Positions 1 through 11,940 of a DNA stretch of 64,000 nt are shown piece after piece. The notes beneath the pieces were generated by a model. It was not told where the DNA came from. It saw only the letters and a program-made list of their open reading frames with translations, and did not search any database. Position 1 is the first letter of the stretch. Each line of letters begins with the position of its first letter. The stretch comes from Nipponacmea schrenckii (lineage: Eukaryota > Mollusca > Gastropoda > Lottiidae): positions 25,965,106-26,029,105 of the forward strand of contig JAUJPP010000005.1 in the NCBI GenBank assembly GCA_030562195.1. Direction: 5' to 3'. The translations under genes were made by a program, and so were the position numbers.

Positions 1-208
1 GCTAAATTTAAGTTACTTTCATTTTCAAATACCCACTGTAACAAATATCGTAAAACATTTAAATATCATTTTCTTTACCACACTGATCATCTTCAAAATA
101 TCAAGCTATAGGCCTGTACAGCAAACTACAAACTTAGCATACTTTTTTGTAGCTCTGAGCATACCGTACTAATAGATTATCAAGGGTGTGGCTGACTACA
201 TTCATGAA

Positions 209-3070
209 GATAGCTTGCCAGGCAAGGTTATATATACGCCCACTGGCAGCATTGATATTGAATAAAAACTTTTCAGTAAGGTAACTGATTAGTTGAATGA
301 AATATTCAACCTTTCGCCATATACTTTTTTTCAAGGGGTCTCTAGTTTCATTAAAAACTGTCAAGAATTGTAGGCCTACCTAATAACCCATTAAATATTT
401 TTGGGTATTTTATGATTTGCAAAAGGGTTCACCCTTAATAATATTTTGAATTCTTAATAAGGCTCATCCTTGGTTGATATTAAACAATTTCAGCGAGTTT
501 TGTCAAAAATGAATGCTTAGAGTGTTCACAAGCCAAAAGTTGAAAGCGTTTTTGAAAACAAGGGCAATAACTGACACTAAATATTTTTCGATTTATCTGA
601 TTTTCAATAGGGTTCATCCTTGGGAGAAAACAAATACTTAAGCCAAGTTTCATAAAAATCCATTCGAAATTGTTCTTTCTAGAATGTTTACAAGCTAAAA
701 TTGAACGCGTTTTTAAAGATAGCTTGCCAGGCAAGGTAATATACGCCCACTGGCAGCATTGATTTTGAATAAAGACTTTTCAGTACACTAACAATTAGCA
801 GAATGAAAGTTTCAACCTTCCGCCACATACTTTTTTTCTAGGGTGTCTAGTTTCATTAAAATCTGTCAAGAATTCTACCTAATATTAATAACAATTTTCG
901 GTATTTTCACGATTTGCAATAGGGTTCACCCTTAATAATATTTTGATATCTTTAATTATTAATAGGGCTCATCCTTGGGTGATATTAAACAATTCAGCGG
1001 GTTTTGTCAAAAATGAATGTTTAGAGTGTTTACAAGCCATTAGTTGAAAGCGTTTTCAAAAACAAGGGCAATAACTGACACTAAATATTTTTGATTTATC
1101 TGATTTTCAATAGGATACATCTTGGGAGAAGACAAATACTCAAGCCAAGTTTCATCAAAATCCATTCAAAATTGTTCTTTCAAGAGTGTTTACAAGCTAA
1201 AATTGAACATGTTATCAAGAACAAGAGCAGTAACTCATACTAAATATTTTTCGATTTGCTGATTCTAAATAGGGTTCATCCTTGAGTTATAAAACACTCA
1301 AGAAACTGACACTCACCAACTTTTGTTCAAAACTTCGTTCCATCCGAAGCATACCTTTTCTGGCATAATACAATCGCAAATTCTGAGATTCAACAGAATT
1401 TGCACTAGAAAAACCGACTTTGATTTGGCTTGCGAACTTGTATTTGAAAAACTGAGGGAACGGGGGTACTCGAAAAGTTATTTGCGCAAAATTAAAAACG
1501 ACACTCTTTTGGCCATTGAGAAGAAAAGCAACCCCCCTCCTCTACCTATACAACGGTTTTGGTTCTGTTCCATGTGGAGGTTCTAGGTGTCGTACCTGCG
1601 ATTATATCCATGTTTCTCATTATTTTGAAAATGAGAAAAACGGAAAATTTTCGAATTAACGGAAGTCCTTTCATGTATCGATAAAAACATTATTTACCTA
1701 ATTTCTTGTAAAAAATGCGACGTACAGTATGTTGGCGAAACTCAAAACGCGTTGCGTACTCGTTTAAGCAGTCATCGCTTTGACATTCTTCATAAAAAAG
1801 ATAGACCAATCGCAAATCATTTTAACTCAGCCAATCATTCTATCGAAGATCTTCTTGTTATGCCCATTGAAAAAGTTCCAGTCTCTACAACTATCAAACC
1901 TAAAACAAAGCGACTACAAAGGGAGAGCATCTGGATAGACCAATTAGAAACAGTTGTACCTAACGGCCTAAACATCCAGCATGACAATCAAATTATACCT
2001 TTTGTAGCAACCTACAATTCTACAGCCAAAAGTGCGGCGGTGATTGTGAAACGGTTTTATAAAGAACTCCAGGATGAATTCCCTAACATATATACCAAAC
2101 GTTTAGTGACTGCTTACAAAAGGAATAAAAATCTCAGTAATATCCTTGTACGTCGTAGATTAGACCCCCTTCCTTTACCTCCCTGAAGTAATCGCTTTGA
2201 AAAAATTCTCTTTGAAAAGTAATCAATTGTGTAAATCTCTCCAGAAGAAGACAATTTCTTATCAAACTGATGTGTGATGTAGTCTCTACTTGTGACCTAG
2301 GCCAGTGCTTCTATAAGAGATTATCTCTTATAACACCCTAAACCAAGTTTCATCAAAATTGGTCAAGAATTGTGCCATGTAGAGTGTTTACAAGAACGAG
2401 TTTAAAAGAACAAGGGCAATAATTTATATTAGATATATTTTGATATTTTTTATTTTCAATAGGGCTCATCCCTGGGTGATAACAAACAATTTTAGATAGT
2501 TTTGTCAACATTGATCATGAATTGTGCCTTCTAGAGTGTTTATAAGCCAAAAAGTTGAACCACGTTTTCAAAAACAAAGGCAATAACTGACACTTAATAT
2601 TTTTCGCTTCACCTGATTTTCAATAGGGGTGTTCCTTGGATGAAAACAAATATTTAAGTAATGTTTCATCAAAATCCATTTAGAATTATTCTTTCAAGAG
2701 TGTTTAAAAGCTAAAATTGAACGTGTTTTCAAGAACAAGGGCTATAACTCATAAAATATTTTTCGATTTCGCTGATTTTCAATAGGGTTCATCCTTGAGT
2801 TATAAAAAACTTTTCCACCAAGTTGCATCAAAATCCGTTAAGAATTGCACATTGTAGAGTGTTTACGAGCTATTCAAGAACAAGGGCAAGAACTCATACT
2901 AATTTTTTTCTGATTTCGCTGATTTTCAATAGGGTTGATCCTTGCATGATCTTCAACACTCATATCAAGTTTCATCAATATCTGTTAAGTATTGCGCCCT
3001 CTAGAGTGTGGAGGGACGGACGATGGGGTGACAACAATATACGCCCCCCCATTTCATGTGGGCGTATAAA
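209..3070 (+). repeat. Composite pearl-like element with ~180-bp internal tandem repeats
   Basis: Two head sequences (GATAGCTTGCCAGGCAAGG followed by ATACGCCCACTGGCAGCATT) start at 209 and again at 718, so two copies or a duplicated 5' end are joined. The body repeats a unit of roughly 180 bp that recurs around AGGGTTCATCCTTG, AAGTTTCATCAAAATC, GAGTGTTTACAAGC and AAGGGCAATAACTC. The end near 3070 has GACGGACGATG and then a hairpin, ATACGCC...GTGGGCGTAT. This head, tandem core, ACGG microsatellite and hairpin tail matches the 'pearl' elements described from bivalves, often regarded as non-autonomous Helitron-type elements. A Penelope-like fragment interrupts the core at about 1.32-2.2 kb. Short open frames inside it are repeat-derived. 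Confidence 0.75.
1323..2186 (+). pseudogene. Penelope-like retroelement fragment (RT C-terminus + GIY-YIG endonuclease)
   Basis: The first open stretch (1323-1586) reads FHPKHTFSGIIQSQILRFNR and RERGYSKSYLRK, typical of the segment just after the reverse transcriptase core. A cysteine motif PCGGSRCRTC follows near 1570. After in-frame stops around 1655-1700 the frame resumes with CKKCDVQYVGET, RTRLSSHR, ANHFN..NHS and ESIWIDQLETVVPNGLN, which is the GIY-YIG nuclease layout (the first motif here is YVG). Penelope-like elements combine these two domains. The catalytic RT palm is absent, so this is a 5'-truncated, stop-containing relic inside the pearl-like repeat. Confidence 0.75.
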
Positions 3071-3974
3071 AATGAATATGAAGTTAAAGTAGACAAGCAA
3101 TTTGTTCCTAGCGATTCCTTATCCCGCTCACAGTCGTCTAAGCCCATTTGATAATATACTCCCCTATCTTTCAAACACAAAATCAACTCAAGAGAGCACA
3201 AGGTTATGTTTTAATTGAATGAAATACAATTTATAAAACATTTAAATATAACATGAATAAACTAAGTGTTTACATTCATACAGAATATTTTGAGGAAGTA
3301 TTTTGCACACTATAAAAGATTTTGAACAAGTCCTGAAATCACTGAAAAAATAAAATCATTACATGGCTGACTGCCATTCATGTCATAATCTAGGTGTATG
3401 ATAATTCTGTGTGTACTGAAGCATACCAGAGAGTTAATTATAGACTGGTTAGTTTTTAAGGTCAAGATTGACCATCTAAATATTGTCTGTTTCAGTTTGA
3501 CAAATTATCGAAAAGGAAATAATTTGACTTATTTATGAGATTGTATGGTACTTCCTTACTTATTCTCGAATTCATTAGTTAGAATATAATTTATTGATTT
3601 AGTAGATCTTTATTCAAATAGTTGAATATTCATATAACAATTGATCATACATTAGCATAAAAGGACTGAATTCTTCAACTCGGTGACGAGGGTTTCTACC
3701 ACTATAATCTTGTCATAAAATATCATTTTGGTTTGATTTCCGGTCGACAAGACTCTAATGATGTTTCCCTGTTTTCTCAAAACAAAGCAGAGTCATAAGA
3801 CACATAGTAATAGCATATATTCTTATGGGAAATGCAGGCTACAGTTCATATGGGTTTGTTTCAATTTTTATTAAATGACCATTACAAAATAGATGTGATA
3901 AAATAATCATGTGAATATTTATTCATATTCAACATGAAACCTGATGAATATTGAAAGAACAAACATATACTAAC
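3071..3974. other. No recognisable gene; presumed intron or 3' flank of the exon at 3975-4274
   Basis: AT-rich sequence with no convincing reading frame or repeat. If the minus-strand signal-peptide exon at 3975-4274 is real, its intron runs through here; I could not find its next exon before the pearl-like element. Confidence 0.4.
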
Positions 3975-4274
3975 CCGGTTTTCAATTTTAGTACCATTTT
4001 CATTGCTTTTGCTATTGTAAATTTCACTTAAAAATGTTTTTTCTTGTTTGTCACAAGCCGGATCAATTGCATTGGTGTCACGTCGATGTCTCTCAAGTAG
4101 TTTGTTTACATTCAGATCTAAAAAGGTGCTTTCATCCAAATCAAGCCCCAGAGATGATATTTCAAAATTTTCAACATGTCTGACACCCAGCACATTACTT
4201 TCTTGACAAATGAAGAAAAGAAGAAAGGTCAATATACAACATTTTCTCGGTGTTGATTCCCTAAACTCCATCAT
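3975..4274 (-). CDS. First coding exon of an unidentified secreted or membrane protein
   Basis: The exon encodes 100 residues starting MMEF. A hydrophobic stretch CCILTFLLFFICQ at about residues 12-24 looks like a signal peptide core. Later comes a basic RHRRD motif that could be a furin-type cleavage site, then CDKQEKTFLSEIYN and an N-linked sequon (NGT). The reading is open to a good donor, CGG|GTTAGTAT, at 3974/3973, giving a phase-0 exon end. A second in-frame ATG directly follows the first, so the exact start is uncertain. I do not recognise the family. Downstream exons are not identified and may lie left of the window. Alternatively this could be a chance frame, but signal sequence plus donor argues for a real exon. 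Confidence 0.5.
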
Positions 4275-5144
4275 TTTGCATTATAAAATTGGTAAAGTTC
4301 ACGTGAGATAACAATTCGTAGCGCCACCTTGTGGTAACAATCCAGGGTTACTTCCCCTTATTTAAAGAGACGTTTTAATTGAAATGGGAGTAGTTTTACG
4401 CACTTCATTTGCAACTGTTTGGGCTTATTAAGACAGGAAACTAATTTCTAATGTAACTGTCCCATTACTTGTCCCATTATTTGAACTAACCTATAAGCCC
4501 AGAGGCCCCAATAATGGGCCTAATTGTTAATTCCATCAAATAGGCCTATTTAGCATGAGATAACATAAAAAATACAAATCAATACGCACAAAACTCCACC
4601 AAATAATTTGTTTGAGTTTACGTAGGCTAATACTAATAATCATCTCGCGGATCAAGTAAAAAAACAAAACAATAATTGCTATGCCTACGTCGTTTGTGAC
4701 ATATCAGAGAATACAGAATTAACATACCAGGCACATTACCCGCTGTATAATGCCTGCCAGATAAAAAATCGGTTCTGAACTGCTGAAGATGATTTGATCT
4801 GAAAATATAGTTTCAATCTAAGTACTAAATGACACAACCAAACACATGTATATACTAATTGCTGCATTACATGTGAGATGGGAGATATCCACAAGAGTCT
4901 AATATGTGGGCTATATAAAAATTGTTGGTACTACCAATGTGTCGGATAGAACAGAATGGCCAATGCAGGAATGAAATTGTCTTCATGGTTATTTGGCAAT
5001 GATTCCCAATAGTTCACCGAATCAGCACTGTTACTGCTCTATTCTCCGACTCCCAGACTATCCTATCCAAAGACAGGATTATCGATGCTGTACGTGGACA
5101 AAGAGGGGCTGGATGATAGAGTCTATGCTGCTCTGACATAGGTC
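4275..5144. other. Intergenic, no gene seen
   Basis: AT-rich spacer between the signal-peptide exon (likely containing its promoter and 5' UTR) and the Harbinger element. No coding sequence or clear repeat was recognised. Confidence 0.4.
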
Positions 5145-5147
5145 TAA

Positions 5148-6768
5148 AGGCCCAGTCCCACTGCACTTGCGTACGAATTACGCATGAATTGCGCATAAAA
5201 TTTTCTTTGTGCGTGATTCGTCAGTGATGTGCGTAAATCCCACGTGTTTCACACGTGGAGCATCAGTTTTTGTAAGTGATTGTACGCGGAGACGGGTTTG
5301 TGCGCGATCTCCGATTTTGAACGGTTCAAAATTTTTTCCACACACAACGTGCGCGATTTTAGGCAGTTTATGCGCAGTTTGTACGTAGTTTGGACGTGGA
5401 AGGTGCGTGATATGTGCGTGTTCTGTCAGTGTTCCGTCAGTGCTTGTGCGTCAGGAACTGGCTCCTAGCACGCACGTCACTGACGAATCACTTACAGAAC
5501 ACGCACATATCACTTACAAAACACGCACAATCCACGTATGTTCCACTTACAATCACTTACCAAAATTATTAACGCACAAATAACGTATGAAAAACTTATT
5601 AACTACGCACGAACACGCATGCATCACTTATGAATCACTTAGAAATCACGCATGCATGCAATTTTCCTGTATAAAAAGCAGTCATTTCGGCCAATTTCTT
5701 CGGTGTTGTTCATGGTGCCAAGGGGTAGACATCTAGAAGACCAAGCTCCAAAAGAAGACATGAAACCTCAGAGAAGAAATGTGCTGGCATTATTGGTGCA
5801 GAACCAGAATGATCAGATGATGCAAATTCATCAGATGTTGGACAGAAGAAAAAGAAGAAGAAGAAGACAGAGGAATGTCTGGGTGAGAGACTGGATCACT
5901 AGAAGACCAGAGCAGGGCTTGTATGATCGCCTGATGGTGGAACTCAGGAATGAAGACCCAAGAACTTCATGCGCATGCCTCCAGACATGTTTGATGAGAT
6001 TGTCCAGAGGCTGACCCCAATGCTAACGAAGCAAACTACCAACTTCAGAGTTCCCCTGGATCCTGGTATGAAAGTTGCCATAACCCTTCGTCAACTGGCA
6101 TCTGGAGCCAAGCACCATTAAATGCAGTATGCCTGGAGGGTCCCCCACAACACCATCAGCAAAGTTGTCAGAGAAGTCTGCGAGGCCACCATAGAAGAGT
6201 ACCTTGAAGAGCAAATGTCACCTCCAACCACTTCAGAAGGCTGGCGTCAACTTTTACTGTCAGATAACTGGTACCAGAGATGAAACTTCCATCACGTAGT
6301 GGGGGCAGTTGATGGCAAACATGTGGCATGCAACCCCCCCCCCCCTAATTCTTCAGGAGATGTGGCTGCCTCGAATGCTGGTGCAAGACTGGCGAAATGC
6401 TGTCAGTGCGCACCATTTATAGTGCGCCCTTCATCAGTGATACATGCGTGATCCATGCGCGGACCGTACGTGATTCATTAGTGCTCGTGCGCTGTTCATG
6501 AGTGATCCATACGTGTTACATTCGCTATAAATGCGTCGATTGAACGTCAGAAATTGTATCGGGTTTGGGCTTGTGCGCTGTTGTGCGTAGAATGTTCGTT
6601 CTTTGTCAGTCATTGTGATACATGCGCAGTTTATACGCGATTCATCGGTGATTCTGACCACGCACAATCCCAGAAAATGACCAATTTCTCCACGAACAAT
6701 CACGCACAAACCAATTTTATGCGTGATTTATGCGTGATTTATGCGTCATTGGCAATGGGACTGGGCCT
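5148..6768 (+). mobile_element. PIF/Harbinger DNA transposon, complete ends, decayed
   Basis: The element starts AGGCCCAGTCCCA and ends TGGGACTGGGCCT, a perfect 13-bp terminal inverted repeat. It is flanked by TAA at 5145-5147 and 6769-6771. A 3-bp TWA target duplication is the hallmark of PIF/Harbinger. Subterminal regions are full of GCGTGATT/ATCACGCA-type short repeats on both sides (5160-5650 and 6410-6760), presumably old transposase binding sites. The interior holds a broken HARBI1-like transposase. Length is 1621 bp, short for an autonomous element, so it is probably internally deleted as well as mutated. Confidence 0.85.
5690..6345 (+). pseudogene. Broken Harbinger (HARBI1/DDE_4-type) transposase
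   Basis: Frames can be followed through frameshifts and stops. A basic segment RRKRRRRRQRNVWVRDWITRR at about 5840-5915 is followed by RMPPDMFDEIVQRLTPML (5970-6025), TKQTTNFRVPLDPGMKVAIT, TISKVVREVCEATIEEYL, and finally VVGAVDGKHVACNPP at about 6295-6345. The last is the first catalytic aspartate block (xxDGxHV) of the DDE domain. The frame then breaks and the remaining DDE residues are missing. No intact protein can be made. Confidence 0.8.
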
Positions 6769-6771
6769 TAA

Positions 6772-7755
6772 GATAATTAATGAAAGTTGCGGATTAGAAA
6801 ATAAGCACAAGGGCAAGATGTTCCATTAAAGGGATGTGCGTCTTAGAATGAACATAAATTTCAAAATTTTTAAACTTAACCAATAAAAGCATATATGATT
6901 AGTAATTATACCTGCTGCCTCAAATATCCAAAAAACTTAGTAATAATCCATATACATGCATTTGATTATTGAGAAACGCTTAATAAATTTTAAGGGATTC
7001 TATTACTTTATGACACCAGGTAAGTTTAATGATGAATATATACTCATATTGACCATTCTTGAGATCTAAAATTTATGTTCATGCCAAGATGCAGTATCCA
7101 GTTAATGGTCAACTGGAAACAAAATTGAATAACTAAATATAATTATTAAACAATATTATTGAGCCATGGTCTGCATGACGCACAAATCACCTATGATCTA
7201 TGATAATCCCAAAAGAAGACTTCAACCCGTGTATTGGCTAGTATAAAAGAACTATTTAATAGTTTGGAAATCCAGTGCTTAGCCTTATATTAGCCTTTAG
7301 AGACATGGGATAGAAGTTGCTTTTCAGCGGTCAACACAATTATAGGGCAAACTCATACCATTTTAGCTCTGAGAAGAAAGTAGAACAGCATGAACTGTGA
7401 AGACATGCAAAATAACAATGAAGTAGACTCGAACATATAATTAAAGTATTTAATATTATAAAAATGCACGCACAACACGAGAAAAAAAGGTTGACGTTAT
7501 GTTATGAGATATTTAACAATAGGAGAAATGACGACCCCTACCAAGTGTATATGACAAACCATACAGTCGTTTACCTTTTAGATTTTACTATAAACGTATA
7601 GGCCTTCATAATACCTAGTTTATGATATATATGTAAGAGATTGGCTAGAGTCCAAATGATTTGAAATAGTCAACATAAACGGTCATAATAAAGGGGCTCA
7701 TAATATATTTTTTGTTATGAAAATGGCTGCGCATTAGTTGTTCTTCACGAATAAA
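6772..7755. other. Intergenic/5' flank of the Shisa-like gene
   Basis: No coding signal. Presumed promoter and 5' UTR of the downstream gene. The ~100 bp before its ATG is AT-rich with no clear TATA box. Confidence 0.4.
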
Positions 7756-10644
7756 ATGGAATTTTGGTTATTTGTTACAGTTGTTCTTTCCTTCATTTCA
7801 GGTAAGTTATACTATTTATTTTAAATTCACAGCAAACTAAACAAACATTACTGTTCGTATCAACATGTATTCAAGTTTGAACCCATAACAACCGTGAAAT
7901 AATGATAAATTTTAAAACATAAACTTATCGCACGAAAACAAAACACAAAACACATTTCAATTTGTAGTGTTCTTTTATTTTTGTTTATTTTGATACAAGC
8001 CGGTCTTCATTAGCCAATAAGGTGCAGAAGAGAAGGACGTAAAGCTCCATTCATTGCATTTCATTTCATTTATATTGATACAAGCCATAATGTTTAAGAT
8101 TAATGTAGAAATGTTTAGATCTGACTATGATTAGAATTCATCAAGCCTCAATCACATCAAGCCGAATATGCGAAACCAAATGCATTTAGCCCAGCTTCTA
8201 TCAATTTGACGTATTTTCAAAACGTCAGTAGCAAAACCGCCAATAGAAACAATACAATCTGTGACCTTGTTAAACCATAGGCCTACCATGAAATAGTTTT
8301 TATCTCGTTGATTTTTGTGCATTTCAGGAAGCCACTGTGAATATTGTTCAGTGTCTGTACCAGGTCATCATAATTCCTATCAGATAAGATGTAGTTCCTC
8401 TTGTTGTGGGTCAGGCTATGATACAAGATGTTGTGTGTCGTGAGTATTGGCGGGGTTGGGCCATCATTGATAAAACGTCATACAAATCATTCCAATTGGA
8501 AAGGTTTCTTTTTTATTTTATTTACTACGGCCACTATCAATGGCAGGTTATGAATGCAAAAAGCAAATTTCATCAAAATAGATTATGTCACGGTAACAAG
8601 CCAGTAAAAAGTAGTCTTTGATCACATCAACATGTAAGTCTATAGTCTGAGACTTGATCACATCAACATGTAAGTCTATAGTCTGAGACTATTCAATGAT
8701 TCAGGTGAAATTATGTTTCCATAAAAACATGGATACATCAATAGTCTTCTGCATGAGAATATGACACAAAGACAACTTTCTGCGGTAGTATGTTCCATAA
8801 ATGAGACTTAACACATTTATAATACGATAAAACCAACCATGTGCATTATTGAAGGGTTATGTCGTATGAAATACAAATATTGATCAGTAGTTGATAAGCT
8901 GAGGTTGGTAATCTCAAATCATTACCTTTGGGTTGAGATTAGGTTCAGTAATATTCTCATTCCTTGTTATATATCAAATAGGATAAATGACTCAAAAGAA
9001 TTATTTCCGCTTGGTTGAAATAAAGTCCATTTATATTTTGATTGTTATATACTAAACAAGATAAACTGAATTAAAGTTATTCTTAAAGAAAGATTGTATA
9101 TAATATATATATATATTGTTGGAGCCTTTCCTTCTTTCAGGGGTGATATGATAGTTGGAATATTTTTTGCCTGTGTGGCCTGTGTAACGATATTGGTAAC
9201 GTTATTGTATTGTTGTATCAAACACAAAACTAATCGTGACATGAGGCAGAATTCAAGAAATCCAGAAATCTCCTTTTTAGGTAAATAGTTTTTATATGTG
9301 GGCGTATATTGTCGTCGCCCCTGTCTGTCGGTCCGTCCGTCAATATGTGTTGTAGACACAAATGAAGGTACAAATAACAATGAATTTTAATGAAACTTGG
9401 TGCGATAATTAGAATTTATAAGAAGGCGGTCAAGTTCGATTTAAATGATTTGATAGATTTTGAGTTATTGTCCCTGCCTCTTTATTTGTTGTATACACAA
9501 TTGAAACTACAATTAACAATGGATTTTTATGAAACTTAGTGTGAGCATTTGAATTAATAAGATGGCAGTCAAGTTTGAAATTGAGGATTTTTCGATGAAA
9601 GGTTTAGAATTATTGCCCTTTACTTAGTAAATCAGGTTAAAATTTGGTTGTTGGTGCAATAGAAGCTACAATTTTCAATGGATTTTAATTTAACTTATTG
9701 TGAGCATTGGAATGGACAAGATGACAGCCAAGTTTGAATTGGATGATTTAGATAAAGGTTTTTTTTATGTATACATGTATATATATGCTGTAAATCAAAG
9801 GAAAACATGATTTAACAATGCTGATTTGTGGGCGTATGTTACCTTGTCTGGTAAGCTATCAAAATGTCTTGAAATCTCGATTTAGATGAATATTGCCCCT
9901 CTACATATTTTTGATAAAGCAATGTTATATATCGTTTTAGGATCAAATGATCGTTTTTATCATCCATACCCAGCGCAACCTGTAAAACCACCACCTTATA
10001 AAAAGTATGATCCACCACCATCTTACACTGAGCGTCCTGGTACTACACCAAATATTCAACCAACCAGGACAACCACCAGTCTTTTCGGGACAAGACGACC
10101 ACCGCAAACTGTTAACACTGTTTCTCGACAGATTCTAGTGTCATCACCACCCCCGCCTTACGATTCCCGGGCACCAACACCAGTCATTCAATCAATACCA
10201 AATGATTCGCCATCGGAATCACCCCCGTCTCAGATTCAACTGTCTACTTCAAACCCTGGTGACTATTACCAGGTTACAGAGATCTCGAATCAACATCGTT
10301 CAGTGGTTCATTCTACATCTGATAATAATAACATTCCCGTTATAAATCCAGATATTGTTCGAGAAGTCAGTTCTGAACCGTCCACATCACAAACATCTAC
10401 TGTTAACCATCCATCTGATCACGAGAGAGTTGCGGAAATGTTTAGAGCAATTCCATCCACTAGCAGTAATACACATTCTGATAGTAAACAAAAAAGGCGA
10501 GATTCAAAGGTTCGAACTGAAGCTGAGAGGGTCCAAAAGCAGTTAGGGATGACACATCCAAAGACAATAACAAAAGCTGTTCCACGTCAATCACCAACAA
10601 AAACACCACCAAAGCAAACAATATCTAAAATAAATTCAGTGTGA
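7756..10644 (+). CDS. Shisa-like / WBP1-VOPP1-like single-pass membrane adaptor
   Basis: Four exons join in consistent phase: 7756-7801, 8328-8439, 9141-9280 and 9941-10644 (333 residues), all with GT/AG borders. Exon 1 encodes a signal peptide (MEFWLFVTVVLSFIS). Exon 2 gives a short cysteine-rich ectodomain, HCEYC...RCSSSCCG...RCCV, the cysteine pattern of the Shisa/WBP1/VOPP1/CYYR1 superfamily. Exon 3 encodes the transmembrane helix (VGIFFACVACVTILVTLLY) followed by CCIKHK. Exon 4 is a long disordered proline/serine tail with three PPxY motifs (PPPY, PPPSY, PPPPY), which bind WW domains of NEDD4-type ligases. By family analogy it is a trafficking or ubiquitin-ligase adaptor at endosomes or plasma membrane; the exact subfamily is undecided. 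Its 3' end from ~10396 was duplicated to 17.67 kb, where the copy is dead. Confidence 0.85.
8002..8068 (+). repeat. 5'-truncated SINE tail with target-site duplication
   Basis: The insert, in intron 2 of the Shisa-like gene, ends ...GGACGTAAAGCTCCATTCATT and CATTTCATTTCA. It is flanked by near-identical 17-bp copies (TTATTTTGATACAAGCC on the left, TTATATTGATACAAGCC on the right). The interior matches the 3' end of the longer SINE at 61.2-61.5 kb, including its TCATT..CC..A..GGTG stretch. Confidence 0.75.
8618..8689 (+). repeat. Two-copy 36-bp tandem repeat
   Basis: The unit TTGATCACATCAACATGTAA...GAGACT occurs twice in direct succession in intron 2 of the Shisa-like gene. It is a simple local duplication with no further copies seen. 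Confidence 0.9.
9292..9860 (-). repeat. Short pearl-like element, reverse orientation
   Basis: Read on the minus strand, it begins GATAGCTTACCAGACAAGG with AACATACGCCCAC at 9860 and ends with GACGGACGGACC...ACAATATACGCCCAC at 9292, so both ends of the pearl-type element are present around a shortened core. It lies in intron 3 of the Shisa-like gene, antisense to it. Confidence 0.7.
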
Positions 10645-11561
10645 CACACTATAATCAGTGACATCAGTATATATATTAAGTATTATCTTTATCCTTTATT
10701 ATTAAACACTAATGGCAATGGCTCCCCATTTTCGGAGATCGTACCTTGGTAACATCAATTATAGTGTTCATATCTTTTAATAGTCAATGTTTTTGGCGCT
10801 CTTAACCACGTATTATTCCCGCGTGTGGAAATTACATTGACGACTCTATCCCTTTTCAAGACTGCAATCTAATGGAAAACGTTAAGGACGTGATAATTGA
10901 AAATTATCCGAATACCATATTCCCTATTAGACTGACATTATCAACAAGACAAACAATTTTCGGGTTTCTAATTTATTAGACAGATAATAAGCTAAAAAAA
11001 GAAATAAATAATGTGATAAAATAAGTTTATATTGTGTATATGTTAAGAAATTATTCAGTATTTTTTTTACTGATTTTCGAGGCTCAAATATACGTCCAAA
11101 ATGATCAACCAGGACCCTTAAAATATGTAGAATAGGGCAACATCCCCAGTCCTCCTATATTGCAGTTTATCTTTTAACCAGTGCCTTTAATTGTACTTAA
11201 AAATATAGATAATATTTATCATTATGTTATTTGTTTAAAAATATAAGTGCCAAATACTGTTTTACCAATGCTTTTTGTTTCATTTTCAACGTTTCTTTAG
11301 ACAGTGAGACTGTTTCAAAGAATTTAAACCCTATAATACACAATTACAGTACCTTCAGACGTTCTGCGCAATCCGTATTTGTTCTAGGATTGTAGCAAAT
11401 ATTTTTAGTTTGCATATATACAGTGCCATAAACAATACAGAGTCAAAATATTCTTCAAACACTTGAATGTTTGATTATTTGACATAGCTTTCTGATTGTA
11501 TCAAATTGTGACAAATATTACACTTGTCAAAAGACGTAACCAAGCACCAAACATTCTATGT
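10645..11561. other. 3' flank shared by both duplication units
   Basis: Non-coding sequence between the convergent Shisa-like and MET 3' ends. The same sequence recurs at 17.90-18.90 kb with small differences, and probably contains both 3' UTRs. No separate gene is seen. Confidence 0.5.
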
Positions 11562-11940
11562 CTGCCATTTTTCCTCGTCTCTATAATGATACGTTGGATT
11601 GTCTTGGAGATTAACATAAGTCAATTTGAAGCTTTCTTCCCTCTCTTCAAGGTTTCATAATTAAGAAATACGAAATTGTTCATAGAAACAAGATACATCG
11701 CCATAATTTGGCTGTTAACACTATTTACAACATTATCCGCGATTGGCTTATACTCAGTAAATGTAGATTTATGTTTTAATATACACTAAGGATCGAGCTT
11801 ACAATTCTTCTGGACAATATTCTGGTTGAGGAAGTCGTCTACCAGCCATAAGGTATCTCTGTATATCCCAAGCATTAACATTCTGGATAAGGGTTAACTC
11901 CTCTTGTCATTAACTCCCATAACAAAACACCGTACGACCA
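11562..11940 (-). pseudogene. Dead copy of the last two MET exons
   Basis: The terminal-exon copy (~11562-11650) keeps the tyrosine-tail end but lost about 195 bp relative to 18911-19215, removing the splice acceptor and the CW...RPSF part of the kinase C-lobe. The penultimate exon copy (~11803-11940) has one extra base near 11891, so PYPDVDAW shifts into a TAA stop. It lies downstream of the functional MET 3' end and cannot complete a kinase. Confidence 0.85.

Noticed and set aside
8406..8621. 71-residue frame after Shisa-like exon 2
   Set aside because: It begins inside the exon and reads through the GTGAGT donor in another frame; exon 2 to exon 3 splicing gives a coherent cysteine domain plus membrane helix.
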